Of a stretch of 64,000 nt of DNA, positions 44,441 through 55,600 are shown piece after piece. Source of the stretch: Acanthosoma haemorrhoidale (Eukaryota; Arthropoda; Insecta; Hemiptera; Acanthosomatidae). Both the position numbers and the translations under genes were made by a program. The number at the start of each line of letters is the position of its first letter. The first letter of the stretch is position 1. The stretch is from the NCBI GenBank assembly GCA_930367205.1, contig OV884014.1:75681104-75745103 (forward strand). The letters are read 5' to 3'. A model generated the notes under the pieces. The model had not been told where the DNA came from. It made no database searches and saw only the letters and a list, made by a program, of their open reading frames with translations.

Positions 44441-47100
44441 TGATTTTTTATAATATCCTACATATCAATTTAATCGTGTATTAAGGCACTAGGAATGACT
44501 GTTAGACAGCTAAAAGCACTTTGCCAAAATAAATAACTTTATCGAGAGACAAGACGTTTTATTTCTTAAATTTATAGCTCTACCACCAGAATTATCCAGT
44601 GTTAGTGCTTGTGATGGAGTTATAAATTTAAAACATATATATATTTACCTGGTCAAATTAAATTCACAGTACAAAAGGGTAAATCTGGTCAGGACTTTTG
44701 GACCTCCGGGAACACCCCATTAAAGGAGGGGGGGGGGGTAATATGTTCTCGTAAATAACAGATGAGCCAGACTAAGGAACACCTCTCCAGAAATTCTCAA
44801 GTGTTATGCTCCACATGAAAGTCTGATTTTAGTGTTTAATTTTGAGTGGTTTTCATACATCATAAGTGTGTGTAATAATCACCTCCTTGCTCCCTAAATT
44901 TTCTTTCTATTTAGTAATTACCACTCTAGGATATTAATTACAATCTAGCATCAGATAATAAGGTTTAATTAGTCTTGCTATGTTTGTATTGTTGCAGAGG
45001 TTAATGTTATATTGCGATAATTGATCCCTCAACTACACACTGACTATTGAAAGGCTTTCCTCTTGTCAACGGTCGGGGGTTTGGGGCACTCAACTCCAGA
45101 ACGAGGTCAGAGAGTTGGAAGAAGAAAGTTGGTGCTAGACGACTCTCGGATAAGAGATATGAGAAGGAGGATGTAGATAGAAGGGTGAAGTGCGCTATCG
45201 ACAAGAGATTTATGTGAAAAAGAGGCGAGGTGAAGTTAGACAGACCGGGCGGTTGTGAATCAGTCACCGGGTGATTTGTGTTGAGTCACCCGTCACTGGC
45301 TCCCATTATCAAAACCTCACGCTACCGCTCTCCGTCCTAGCCACATTGATTGTGCGGATGTGTCGGTGTTCATGTGTGCTTGTAGTGTCTGTGCGTGCAT
45401 GGATGTGTGAGTGTCCTATGCCACTGTCTCCAGCTTGGCCCTTCCAGTGAGATCCGCAAAGGCTATTCGGAAATTGTATATTCAAATGACTTAGGCCGTT
45501 CGTTGTATGGTAACGAAGTTCGAAGTTCTAGGTTCAAATTCCAATTACAGACCATGAATTTTATTTCAACAGAAATGGTCACTTTCGATAGGATTCCCCA
45601 CCTTTCTTTAGGCAATATATACTGTGATATGGTGGAATATGTGCCCCCCGTACTTTGTTATTAACTGTCGATGGTGTACACATCTAGAAAAAGGAGGACA
45701 TTTCATGAACCATGAAGATGTCAAAAGTAACAAAATTTTCGAACCGATAATACACTGGATATTACTAGTTCTATTCAGATGCGCTCCATTCCATGTTAAC
45801 CATCATTTGTTTAAAAGTTATTATTAAAACCATCATTTGCAAATGAATTGAAATCATTTCCTTTGATGAGCTTGAGCTCAATCACAATAACTATTGTCCA
45901 CTCAGACTGGGGCTCACTCCCTCTAATCCATCAGAGATTGCAAACGTCCATTAAACCAAATGCTCGTGCACAAATTGCGCAAGGCTTTGATGCCAAGTGG
46001 ACTGACGTCAATATTTTAGGCTACTATGGCTTGAGGGTTGGACTCATTGTACTACTTTATTGTAAGAGGACAACAATAGCTCTATAATTCTTCAGTACAT
46101 AGTCTATTGAAAGCAATCAAATCACTCCTGACGCAAGAAAAACTCATGACGTTCTAACACGAACGGAGTGATTGCTTTACGTTTAACTGTAATAATAATA
46201 ATAATTGTGTTTATTTGCGTAATTACGTGAATACAATAGCACAATATATCTTCACACTGCCAACCAATCTGTTGAGTTGGCCATTTGCAACAATATATCA
46301 TCTCCTACCATCAACACGAGCATGCAATCTAATTAACAATGTATTCATATAACAGTTAAATTACAATAAAACTCGAGTACAAAGTAAAACCTAAAATAAA
46401 ATAAGTAAATAAAATGAACAATAAATATAATTATTATTAATTAACAGGCGATGACAAAATTACTTGGCTTCTAGACCAAATCTTGCCAGTAATTTGGTGG
46501 TTAATTATTAATAATTATAAAATATATTGGAAACAATACCACAGTACAAATTTTTCATTTTAAAACGATGTACTATAATTTATATCTTAAAATTTGTTAC
46601 GTTCGGTCAGGTTCTAAACTGCGGATGACTTGAGTATTGAGACGAGTGGTGTGGGAGAAAGCCCTCCTCTCGAACTCCCCCATTACTTGAAATCGGTCAC
46701 GTCACATGTCGATAATCAACTGTAATTTATTTTTGATGCATATAAAAATTACAAATAAATATATGTAAATACGTATATCTAATGTACAATAATATATTAA
46801 ATATTATTAAATACAATAATATCTTACAATAATATATTAAATACAATAATATCTACCCTACCGATTCATATTACTTTTATCCTACCTTACTCGGGCACCC
46901 AAGTCTACGCTCAATTCGAATAATTATTTTATGGGATGCCATTTAGTTATTCGAACTACTTATATTTGATTACCCTATCATATTCTGAGCGTAGCACATG
47001 CGTAAAGTTATAATAAAAATAATATTGCTCAGTATTGATTGGATTTGATCCTCTCCCAATTAGCTCTAATCCAAAGTTAAATTATCTTAGTAATTTATCG
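44441..47100. other. Non-coding DNA with simple repeats
   Basis: Includes a run of 11 G (44,728-44,738), a GT-rich patch (45,350-45,415), a GGTTCAAATTCC B-box-like word (45,531-45,542) without a convincing A box, an (AAT)n tract at 46,191-46,206 with flanking sequence resembling a LINE 3' end in minus orientation (46,190-46,350), and a local tandem duplication of ACAATAATAT(A/C)T words at about 46,787-46,855. No gene supported. Confidence 0.4.
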
Positions 47101-47106
47101 TTGTGA

Positions 47107-47559
47107 TCAATGGAAGCAATTTAGAAATCTCACCCAAGCGAGCGGGCTTAAATCTCTGCTATGACCTATTTTATCAACATTGTGTGAAAAGGTTTCCATA
47201 CCTTCTTTGACCAAGAATGTTAGATAAACTGGAATTCTCACACCTTTCTTTTGTATGAGCACCGGCCGACTTGTTTCAACCTCTTCATCTTCAATCTTCA
47301 AGTGGGAAAGTAGAATAGGAAGAACAGGAAGGGAAAATAGATGGAAACAAGTAAGATGTTCCTTATGACAGATGAGGCGCACATATGCGAATGCTGATTG
47401 AACATACATCAACACCAACGAATTCTCTGGCCCCAATATTAAAAGTCCAGATGAAATGGAAAGCGTAATTTCGCGATGATTGAAAAACCTGTTAGCAGAA
47501 GAAGATGCCACAATCCTGGCAGTTGGGATAAAGATAAACGACAACGACAGGAGGATTTT
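47107..47559 (-). CDS. Open frame with signal-peptide-like start, unknown
   Basis: The whole frame is 177 codons (47,107-47,640). The first ATG, at about 47,559, gives roughly 150 residues starting MKILLSLSFIFIPTA and then ASSSA, which reads like a signal peptide with a cleavage site. The remainder has no recognised domain; it contains an acidic KIEDEEVE stretch and one cluster of Cys/His. A frame this long is unlikely by chance at this base composition. A 74-codon frame on the plus strand (47,480-47,704) overlaps. It lies next to the pseudogene at 47,820-49,090, so it could be part of a decayed mobile segment. Confidence 0.28.
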   Translation of the reverse strand, partial: KILLSLSFIFIPTARIVASSSANRFFNHREITLSISSGLLILGPENSLVLMYVQSAFAYVRLICHKEHLTCFHLFSLPVLPILLSHLKIEDEEVETSRPVLIQKKGVRIPVYLTFLVKEGMETFSHNVDKIGHSRDLSPLAWVRFLNCFH

Positions 47560-47819
47560 CATAAGACACAAGAAGGTTAAAGAAGAGCGGATGAGAATAG
47601 GTTTCTGCGCACGCCACGGGACAGGTTCAACTGACCTCACAGCTTCCCTCCCAGTTGACGGTTATCACTGGGAAAAATTATTATTTCTCAGATTTATTAC
47701 TTGACTTTTACTTGAGAGATGGGAATATTAATTTATTGCCGTTTTATGTTAAGTTAAATCCAGGGATCAAATAAAAAACCTGAACATGGAATTTTCATTA
47801 TTATATTACACAAATATTA

Positions 47820-49090
47820 TTGTATACAAAAATAGAGAAAAAAGTTATCAATGAAACCAACTAGGCATTGAACACTTCGAAAGCTTCTATTCCGTGACGT
47901 TCTTGAATGCATTTTGGAACAGTCCCGTAATCTCCCATGGTAGCGAGTCTCCATAGTTTTAATATCCTGTTGAAATCCTTCACCTAGTGTCTCCTATATT
48001 TTCAGGAAAACGGTCTAAGTGGCTGTTTAAATAGTGCACCTTAATACTCAGGCATTATACACCCTAGGGCTATGGAACTGTTAAGCATCTTGTTTACTAG
48101 GTCACCATATTTTTCAGCTTTGCGTTTGCCCAGAAAATTTCTGACAACTGTAACAAACGAAGTCCAGGCTCCTGGCTCAGCCTCCTTCATTAAACTGGCG
48201 AAAGCAGGACCATGAAATGTCTTATTTGTGGGTCATCAAATATTACTATTTTCCTTTTTTCCTACTCAACTGAGGAATTTTTCCTCCCTACATATGCAAA
48301 GCATGATCCCTTCTTATCAATAGTATATACAAACTGCATTATAAAGCCCAACTTTATATGCAGCGGAGGAAATATGATTTTCTCTCGTTCAACAAAGGGG
48401 TCGTTAATGACATTCTTTTCGCCAACGTCCATGTTTTGTGTCTTGAGTGGTTTCTAACCCAGTGGTATGTTTTATCTCTGCTATCCCAGAGGAACAAGAA
48501 GTAAGGATATTTGGTGTGGCCACTTTGCTGTCGAAGGAGCAAGTTTACCATTTTTAAATCCACACAAAGATCTGTTTTTATCCACCCTTCATGATACTAT
48601 ATCTTCTCCTAGACCAAAGCTATGGTGTTATATTTCTTCTTTCATTTTCGTTGAGTGAGCAATTGGTATTAATCAATATTCATTCCCATTGTATAGACGG
48701 ACACATTTCAACTTCGCTTTGAGCTGTCAATAAATAGGCACCAATCACAGGAAAATAGTCAGGAAGACCCATTTTTACCAGGTGTCCTCTAATTCAAAAT
48801 ACAAGATTGTATTATTGAGGGTAGCAGAACCTTTTCTCTTGTACGGTAAAAGATAATTTTGGTTCCTTGTTCCAGCATATTTTGTCCTTCAGCCTGGAGG
48901 CCAGTAATTTACCAGCCTAACACTAAAGTCACTAACAGTTTTTGTGTTTCCTTTTAACGCGTATTCTCCGCACATGCAACAAAACACATCAGGTTGATTT
49001 ACATAACTTCGTCTACTTGAACTCATTCCATTTCTATTCAACAGCACAGTAAATTTTAGGTTATCTTTTTTAAACTCTTTCCTAAACACA
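47820..49090 (-). pseudogene. Degenerate copy of a multicopy arthropod gene family
   Basis: Minus-strand fragments in the correct order: SSSRRSYVNQPDVFCCMCGE (near 49,030), LKMVNLLLRQQSGHTKYPYF then FLWDSRD (48,563-48,440), IMQFVYTIDKKGSCFAY and FDDPQIRHFM (48,350-48,210), and SHLDRFPENIGD then QDIKTMETRYHGR (about 48,030-47,930). I recall this family from many arthropod proteomes as an uncharacterised protein in high copy, with an N-terminal CxxC segment and an LWDSR motif, which suggests spread by a mobile element. Here the middle is missing and stops and frameshifts abound, so it is not functional. The identity rests on memory. Confidence 0.65.
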
Positions 49091-50500
49091 AATATCTCGC
49101 GGGGCCAACTTCGATCGTCAGGAACTTACAACCTAAGCCCAACTCTTGTTGAAGCGTTTAAGGTCACTTGAGTTACCGGAAGCTTACTCCATCTGGTAGA
49201 TTTTTCTGGAGCTAATTACACAGCAGACTGACAATTGGGCAAATATACAAGAACCAATCCTTGTAAATGTGATTTAGAACTGCACTAAATGGAGTTAGAA
49301 CTGCACATTTCGTGTAGAACCGCACGTTCGAAAATACTCTGAACTAACAAAGTAGAGCAGATAAAAAAAAACCTGATTTCATATTTAGATAGAGTGTCCG
49401 AAATATAGCCAAAATCAGTTCTAAAATCCTAGGCACAACTTTTTTTCTTGTAGGCTTTTGTGATCGATTTATATCTGTTGATCCTATTATTTCCAATATC
49501 ATATTTATGTAATGGCTTACACACGTAACACATTGGCAAACCAGCTATCGAAAAAATGTACTTTACGGTCACACACACCCTGACGCGCTCTTGGCGTCTG
49601 TGCAGGCAGGTCAACGTAACCTTTAGTCTTTGCAAGGGTTGGGCCAAAGATTTAATTCACACTGAGAAGGTTGTCACTGATGATCCCTTTTTGAGCTCCG
49701 ATCTTGCAAGTTAACTTCACTACAACAGAAGTTTCTCAGCTAGTAAAAATGGAACTATATATCACAATGGAGTATATAGGAAGATCATGAAGGCCCCTAA
49801 TTATGTGACACTGCACACTTAACTAACATTTTTTTTTTCAATGGATCTCTATATTACTCCTCACTATCCAATGATGATAGTGCATGAGCTGATAAGATAT
49901 AAGACATGAGAGGGTACATGATGTCAGCTCGGGTCGATTCTCGGCTGTCGAACCTCCCCCACATCCTACATACACATGCATGCATACACACATGCACGAA
50001 GAGAAGATACGACGTGTTGGCAGGAGATACCCTCGAGAGCACACTGCTGACTCGCCCCCTCCAAGTTTGCCCACTCGCTAAGATGGCGCAGGTGACACAG
50101 TCTGTAATTAAAGCGGCTCTGGCTTGGCGATAAGCGGCGGCATAAAAGCCTGTTTAACTTTGAAGCGGCACTATTTCACTCGCCTTATCAGAGGGTCCAT
50201 GGCTTCCGCGCCATAACACATCATTATCAAGTGTAGTTCGGCTGTGCCAGATTAGCGGCATAAATATCCCACTCCTGTCCATGTCTGCTTCCTACCCTCC
50301 CACTTACCCTATCTTATGGCTGAGCCCGTCCTATCTTAGGTGGGATACCCACGTCCCCTCCAGCACAACCCAATTATTCTCCTGTATTATGAGCTGATAC
50401 CATCACTGCTGCCCTTGTTTTGTTTTTATTCCCCTTATTATAGTATGATAGCATTATTAAAAATTCTAGTCACATATGATACATTACACACAAACCACTT
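49091..50500. other. Non-coding DNA with structured words
   Basis: Holds three TTAGAACTGCAC-like words (about 49,266-49,326), an alternating purine-pyrimidine run (49,967-49,998) and a GC-richer patch at 49,920-50,230 with AAGATGGCG (YY1-like, near 50,079). No gene supported. Confidence 0.4.
49967..49998. repeat. Alternating purine-pyrimidine tract (Z-DNA-prone)
   Basis: 32 bases of unbroken purine-pyrimidine alternation, mainly CA/TG with two CATGCATG-type words. Such tracts adopt Z-form under supercoiling more easily than random sequence. Confidence 0.6.
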
Positions 50501-50507
50501 CGTTGCC

Positions 50508-50521
50508 GTTGTTATGGAAAC
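50508..50521. promoter_or_regulatory. X-box-like motif
   Basis: GTTGTTATGGAAAC fits the relaxed RFX consensus GTHNYYATRRNAAC at every position. A stronger palindromic version occurs at 56,790. No start codon of a recognised gene is adjacent. Confidence 0.3.
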
Positions 50522-50590
50522 GATTTTATTAACGAGTGTAGCATTATTACGAGACCTTTAACGAGACCAATTTAACTAAAATGTTTTTTC

Positions 50591-50960
50591 AATGTACTAT
50601 CTGAGTATAAAATGGACAGGCATCTTCATTTCCCTACTCATTTTAGAAACAAAATATAAAAAAAAGTATGTCTTGAATCTCCCCAGCGTTATTAACTTCA
50701 CTCAATCTTCTGTCAGTAAGTCTTAAACTGATGATAAATGTGCAATACATCTAAAAGTCCCTAAGCATTTCAGAACGCTTTGATGTGAAGTGGTCAGACA
50801 TTTGTCCTAGAGAATATAGAACCCCGATCTAAACTTTGAACTTTGTTGCAGCACCTTTTAAACCTAGCGTTTAAGACTATGACTCAACCACCATTCCCGC
50901 ACCGATGAGAACAGACTATACGAGAAAATTACAATAAATTAGTTTTAGTCTACTATCTTT
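50591..50960 (+). mobile_element. Family-B LINE, heavily decayed 3' end
   Basis: The 5' half shares GTACTATCTG.GTAT, CATT.C.CTACTCATTTTAG and CTTAAACTGATGATA with 18,760-18,899 (opposite strand) and 14,200-14,340. The 3' half keeps TTGTTGCAGCACCT...AACC.AGCGTTTAA and CCATTCCCGCACCGATG. The frame is destroyed. This is the oldest-looking family-B copy. Confidence 0.7.
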
Positions 50961-52058
50961 CTGGATGGTAAACCACATTTCTTTTGAAATTCAATATGTT
51001 TTCATTACATAAATGTGTTAAATAACTTCATCACTCAAATTAATAAACCATATAAAATGTAGCATGGTTACAGAAAAAAATAAGAAGCACCCTGCACAAA
51101 TTAAATCCCTTATAGATTTTAAATGTGTGAATATAAAGGTGAAAAAAAAGGGCCTTTATAATAGGGAGGTTATGCCGATGTTCACGAACTACTCACTCAG
51201 TGATTCCCTGTGCCTGATTAATAAGTGCGTCGATCAATATGCAACCAATCTCTGAGTGAATGAAACTATATTTAACGGCTTCCTCGGTTTTGGACAGACG
51301 TTTTAAGGTGCACGTGTAAGCGTAACCTTTACGTTTCTTACCCCTGCAAGGATGTTTTAAAGACATTTTTTATTTAAGGTTCGCATTTTGTTTATTACAG
51401 TGTGTTTTTGCCTATAAACGATTAAAATTACATTGTTCTTAAGATTAATCTTGTGCTACATATTTCATCTATCAAAGCTCTTAGAACCTGATTAATAATA
51501 TCACATGCTTACATTCAACTTGAGCTCCCAACATATAAATCTAATTTGATCCCGTACAAAATATATAGGGAAAATATTTATTAATCAAAATTCATTATGT
51601 TTTATGGGGATGGTTTTATTTTTAGCATCAGAGGTGCACTAAGGACCTACAATAAAAATATCATCCAACAAAAAAAAGAACTAGGACTAAATTTTTTAAG
51701 TCGATGTTTATGACAGTATTCATGAGTTTTATTAGGTAAGTTTGAAAAAAACAAATATTGTCAATTAAGACGTAGAGATCATTTATTCAGCAACGCACTC
51801 ATCAAATGATACAACCAAGTAAAATTTTATGTCTCAAATTTGAACAGGATACTGACAAATACCAGGTCAAACAAAAGATACAAACGGTTTTGAAAAAAAA
51901 ATCAACGAGACCCTAAATATGACTGCTTTAGGTGGAAGTAATAGGTGGCTGTAAGGTTCGTTTCCGGTTAGGGGGAGGTCGATCATAATTTATCATTAAC
52001 TATTTTTAGTGATCCAACGTCTTTTGAATTATAAACAATAAATAATTCGATTTCAGGA
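50961..52058. other. AT-rich non-coding DNA
   Basis: No supported gene. The 63-codon frame 51,064-51,255 has no recognisable features. Confidence 0.4.
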
Positions 52059-52064
52059 TTTATT
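52059..52064 (-). promoter_or_regulatory. Candidate poly(A) signal of the Ly6 gene
   Basis: TTTATT on the plus strand gives AATAAA on the minus strand, about 310 nt past the Ly6 stop codon. I found no AATAAA nearer to the stop. Confidence 0.45.
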
Positions 52065-52373
52065 ATTTGAAAAAATAGAATAAAAATAATAGTCAGGGAG
52101 TACATACTTGAATTATACTGTACACAACTAATTGATGTAATTTATAAGTATATTACACATAAAATTTTAATTGTTAGAACGATGTAATGAGTAATGAATA
52201 GAATATCAATTGCATCAACCCTGGTAATACTGGTTTAGCCTCTATCAGTTGCATTTAATTCATCAGAATGTTCACATTTTTTTTCTTCTTGTTCTCACTT
52301 AGAAAGTATTTCTAATAGTCAAAATCTTCTAACTGTTACTTGGAATAGATACTCACCCGTTCCAGTTACTTTA

Positions 52374-52636
52374 TCACAGACAGAACGTTCCCAACAACAG
52401 AACGAGGAGGACTGTCAAAGACTCTCCTCTGGCAGAACTTGTGTCTATAGGGTGTTGGCCGATCTGAGGAGGTGCAGAAGCGGGTCCGTTGCAGAGATCG
52501 GAGGTGCAACTATAGCAATGACCGACTGTGGGATCATTCGTGAGTCTGTAGCACATCTTGTCGATGTACTTGGCCTTTGTCGGCTCTGAGCAGCAGGACT
52601 TCTCCGTGAAGTGGGTTTCCTCTTGGGCACCGGATG
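52374..52636 (-). CDS. Ly6 gene, exon 3 (C-terminal half and GPI signal)
   Basis: The acceptor is TTCGTTGCAG with AG at 52,638-52,637. The first two bases complete an Ala codon with the last base of exon 2. The exon encodes the third-finger cysteines (CC, then MCYRL, then the terminal CYSCTSDLCNG) and the hydrophobic tail, with TGA at 52,376-52,374. The frame remains open upstream into the intron, so splice phase, not a stop, sets its start. The other minus-strand frame here (52,445-52,642) is a shadow. Confidence 0.88.
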
Positions 52637-55600
52637 CTGCAACGAACAGGGACTTTTGTATACATTTTACATACACTACTACATACGAATACAGGTATGT
52701 TATTACAACTTGACCATTAAAAGGCCCATACTCCTAGCTAACCTTTTTTTTTAAAGTAACAAATAGAAATTAATCATTTGTATTTTCTTACTTCCTACAT
52801 TACCGAGACCCTATTTGTACATTCTTCCAAGCAGCTGTGACAGCGAGACTGAAACAACAGCCCATGTTGGCAAGTGACCTATTAACTTACGATTATATAT
52901 AACCTATATATAGAAGGTAATTGTAGAAATGCTCCATGAAGAGGTTTATAGCCAAAGATTCCTACGTCTCGCCTGGATTTTATGACATCATACCATTCCG
53001 TGAAAAATATAAAATTCCTAGACGCTGGAACTAGCAGGCAGGTTCAAATGTAATGATCTAAATAATATAGAAAGACGACACTTAAAAAAAGTACATTTCT
53101 GAGATGTGTGCGGGCTTTTATCAAGAAAAGTTCCTAATTAGGCATGGAACGAGGAAGTACGAAGTATTTACTGCCTGTAATGTATAATTCCAAGCGAACA
53201 ATTATATGTTTCTCATTATTTTTGTATTTCCTGTAGCATCGCTACATTATATACAGGTTTAGTTATTTTATAAAAATTATATAATGGTTAAACAAGTATA
53301 ATGATATGTAACAAGTATAATGTATACTAAACTAACTAATAAAGGTGATGGGGCTCACCTTTTTGATCAATCTTAACACTAACTTACATACTAATTCTTA
53401 ACCTAATTTTTCCCCGAAAGTCTAATCGAAGTGGAGGAAAGAAGACACGAGTTGGAAGATTCCATCTGAGGTAGCCTTTAAGTTTGTATGACACCAGTCC
53501 AATGATTTATATCATTTTCATTTTTTTCATTCGTTCCTTTATTTTATAACACTATTTTATTACCTACAACAAAATAATGGGGAATAAGAGCCTTTCACAT
53601 CTGAACCTAGCCCTGTCATTACGTTTTTATTCCAATAATAGTTTATTTTTTTTTAATAAAAAAACATTATTTGAAAAAAAAATTACAATCTTTCCCAGAA
53701 TGGTATTGTGATAAAATATCGTATTTAGGCCATATTTAGAAATTTACGTTTATTGTTTCTTTCATAACGTAATAAAATGCGTTTAATACACATAAACAGC
53801 ACAAGGCTCCCATAATTCGCCTACAGATGGCCTCCTGTAGATAGAGAAGGAGGCAAGGCTTTGGTAATATCCCACGCGACTTCTGCAGCCATGTCAACCA
53901 TGGAGTGCAAATAATTACTGTAACGAAACTACAAACTATCCGTGACATACGTTCCATAGGAATAACTTATAAAAAAAAAATAATAAAACTCTTATAGCCA
54001 ATTAATTACTAGATTTCTGTGAAGAGTCAAGCCACTTGCGATATTTCTCCTGTCGAACACATAAAAATAAAAGATAAACTTACCACTTGGAACTTTGACA
54101 CCATCTTTTGGAGTCTGCTTGGACCAGCAGCACTCTCCGTCACATGACTTGGTCTCCATCTTTTCAGGTGGTTTGTCACAATCTTCTTTTTTGCAAACAT
54201 AGCAGTTCAAACCTGTAAGAGCATAGATTATTTTCCACTTGATTTTCGTTCAATAAGCAATCTTTGAATAATATAAAAATGAAACCCTCAAAAGGGATAA
54301 TGTCATAAACAAGTTTACCATAAACTATTCAGCCACTCATTGGTATCATAGGTACAATATGTACATAGACTAAGTATAGAAAACATTGTCTTCTTCCAAA
54401 GAGATTGACTAGTTGATCAAGGAATTAGTTGCCTTTCATTGAGTTTTTAGTTTGTATTTATTAACTGCAGGTTTTTGTTAAGGCTATACTCACCAGTATG
54501 CGTACAAACAATAATAATTATTTATCCGCGTACATCTTTGACATGTAGGTCCTATATATCTGCATTTATCTACCTGAAACGGTTCGTGTTCGGGAATTAA
54601 TCTGCTGTAAATACTGCAACTAACCTGTTGTAATAAGCGTGTTACCAACAGAACATTCAACCACTTAATATACCCTAGCCTTTGAACACTGTTTACAATC
54701 CGCGGCCTTGTCGATTAAATGTTAAATGGCGTGAACAGATATAACCACTTTGTCAACTTCTGGCTTCACACTGTATACACTTGCGCATTGTTGTTTAAAC
54801 TTTACAATTATGTTTACGTTTAGGAATATTTTCAGCGATAGACAAGCAGTTGAGTTGCTGAATTTAGGGTTCATGTAATGCTCAATGGATATGATAAGAC
54901 ATCTTGTGGAAATGAGCTTTAGTAATGTGAAACGGTTGGAAGGCTCAAAAATAAGCCTACAAACGATCATTCATTTAATATTGTATGGTGGGGTAACTGC
55001 AAAACGAAGAAGGGTTTTTAGCTTCATACTAGGATGGGTTCATGAGGGGACAAAACCATAAGATCAATGAAGAATTATTCTTGTGTTTTATTAATGACAT
55101 GGAAATGTTCAAAATAAATACGGGAATTGACGCGTTTTATGAATGACTTAATATTTAAGAAATAAAATAACGGGAATGATCGTTTTTTTATCAAAGATTA
55201 ATTTTCGTCATATTCATCGTAAATGAAGCAATACAAAATAACATAAATAAAAATGAATACATTTTTTTGATTCTGAAGTGTGACAGTCGGTAATACTGGA
55301 TGTGGGTAACAGTGATAACAATTAGGGCAGAAGTTTTTGGGTTATTATAATATTAATAGTGATTTTTTTCTTTTGTGGTGTAGGTGCGTCAGGTTATGTT
55401 ATGTTGCCAATGTTACTAATTGTTAATTAGCCTTATCTAGGGCTTTCCAATTATATTATTATAAATGGAATAAAACCAGTCTGCTATCTATAGGTATGAA
55501 CCACGAGCCTTCCAATCAAGAAACGATTCTACTAACCTCTACACCACATGACTCTAAAAGTGCTTTAAAGTAAAAAATGTTTATTACTGATAGTTATCAG

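Noticed and set aside
45531..45542. GGTTCAAATTCC, B-box-like
   Set aside because: No convincing A box at the right distance and no pairing stems.
47480..47704. Plus-strand frame considered as the start of a HARBI1-like transposase
   Set aside because: Only a vague acidic/basic resemblance; no catalytic motifs or terminal inverted repeats were found.
53992..54083. Extension of the Ly6 exon 2 frame beyond the donor
   Set aside because: The donor AGTG|GTAAGT and exact phase match to exon 3 show that this part is intron; the extension has no Ly6 cysteines.
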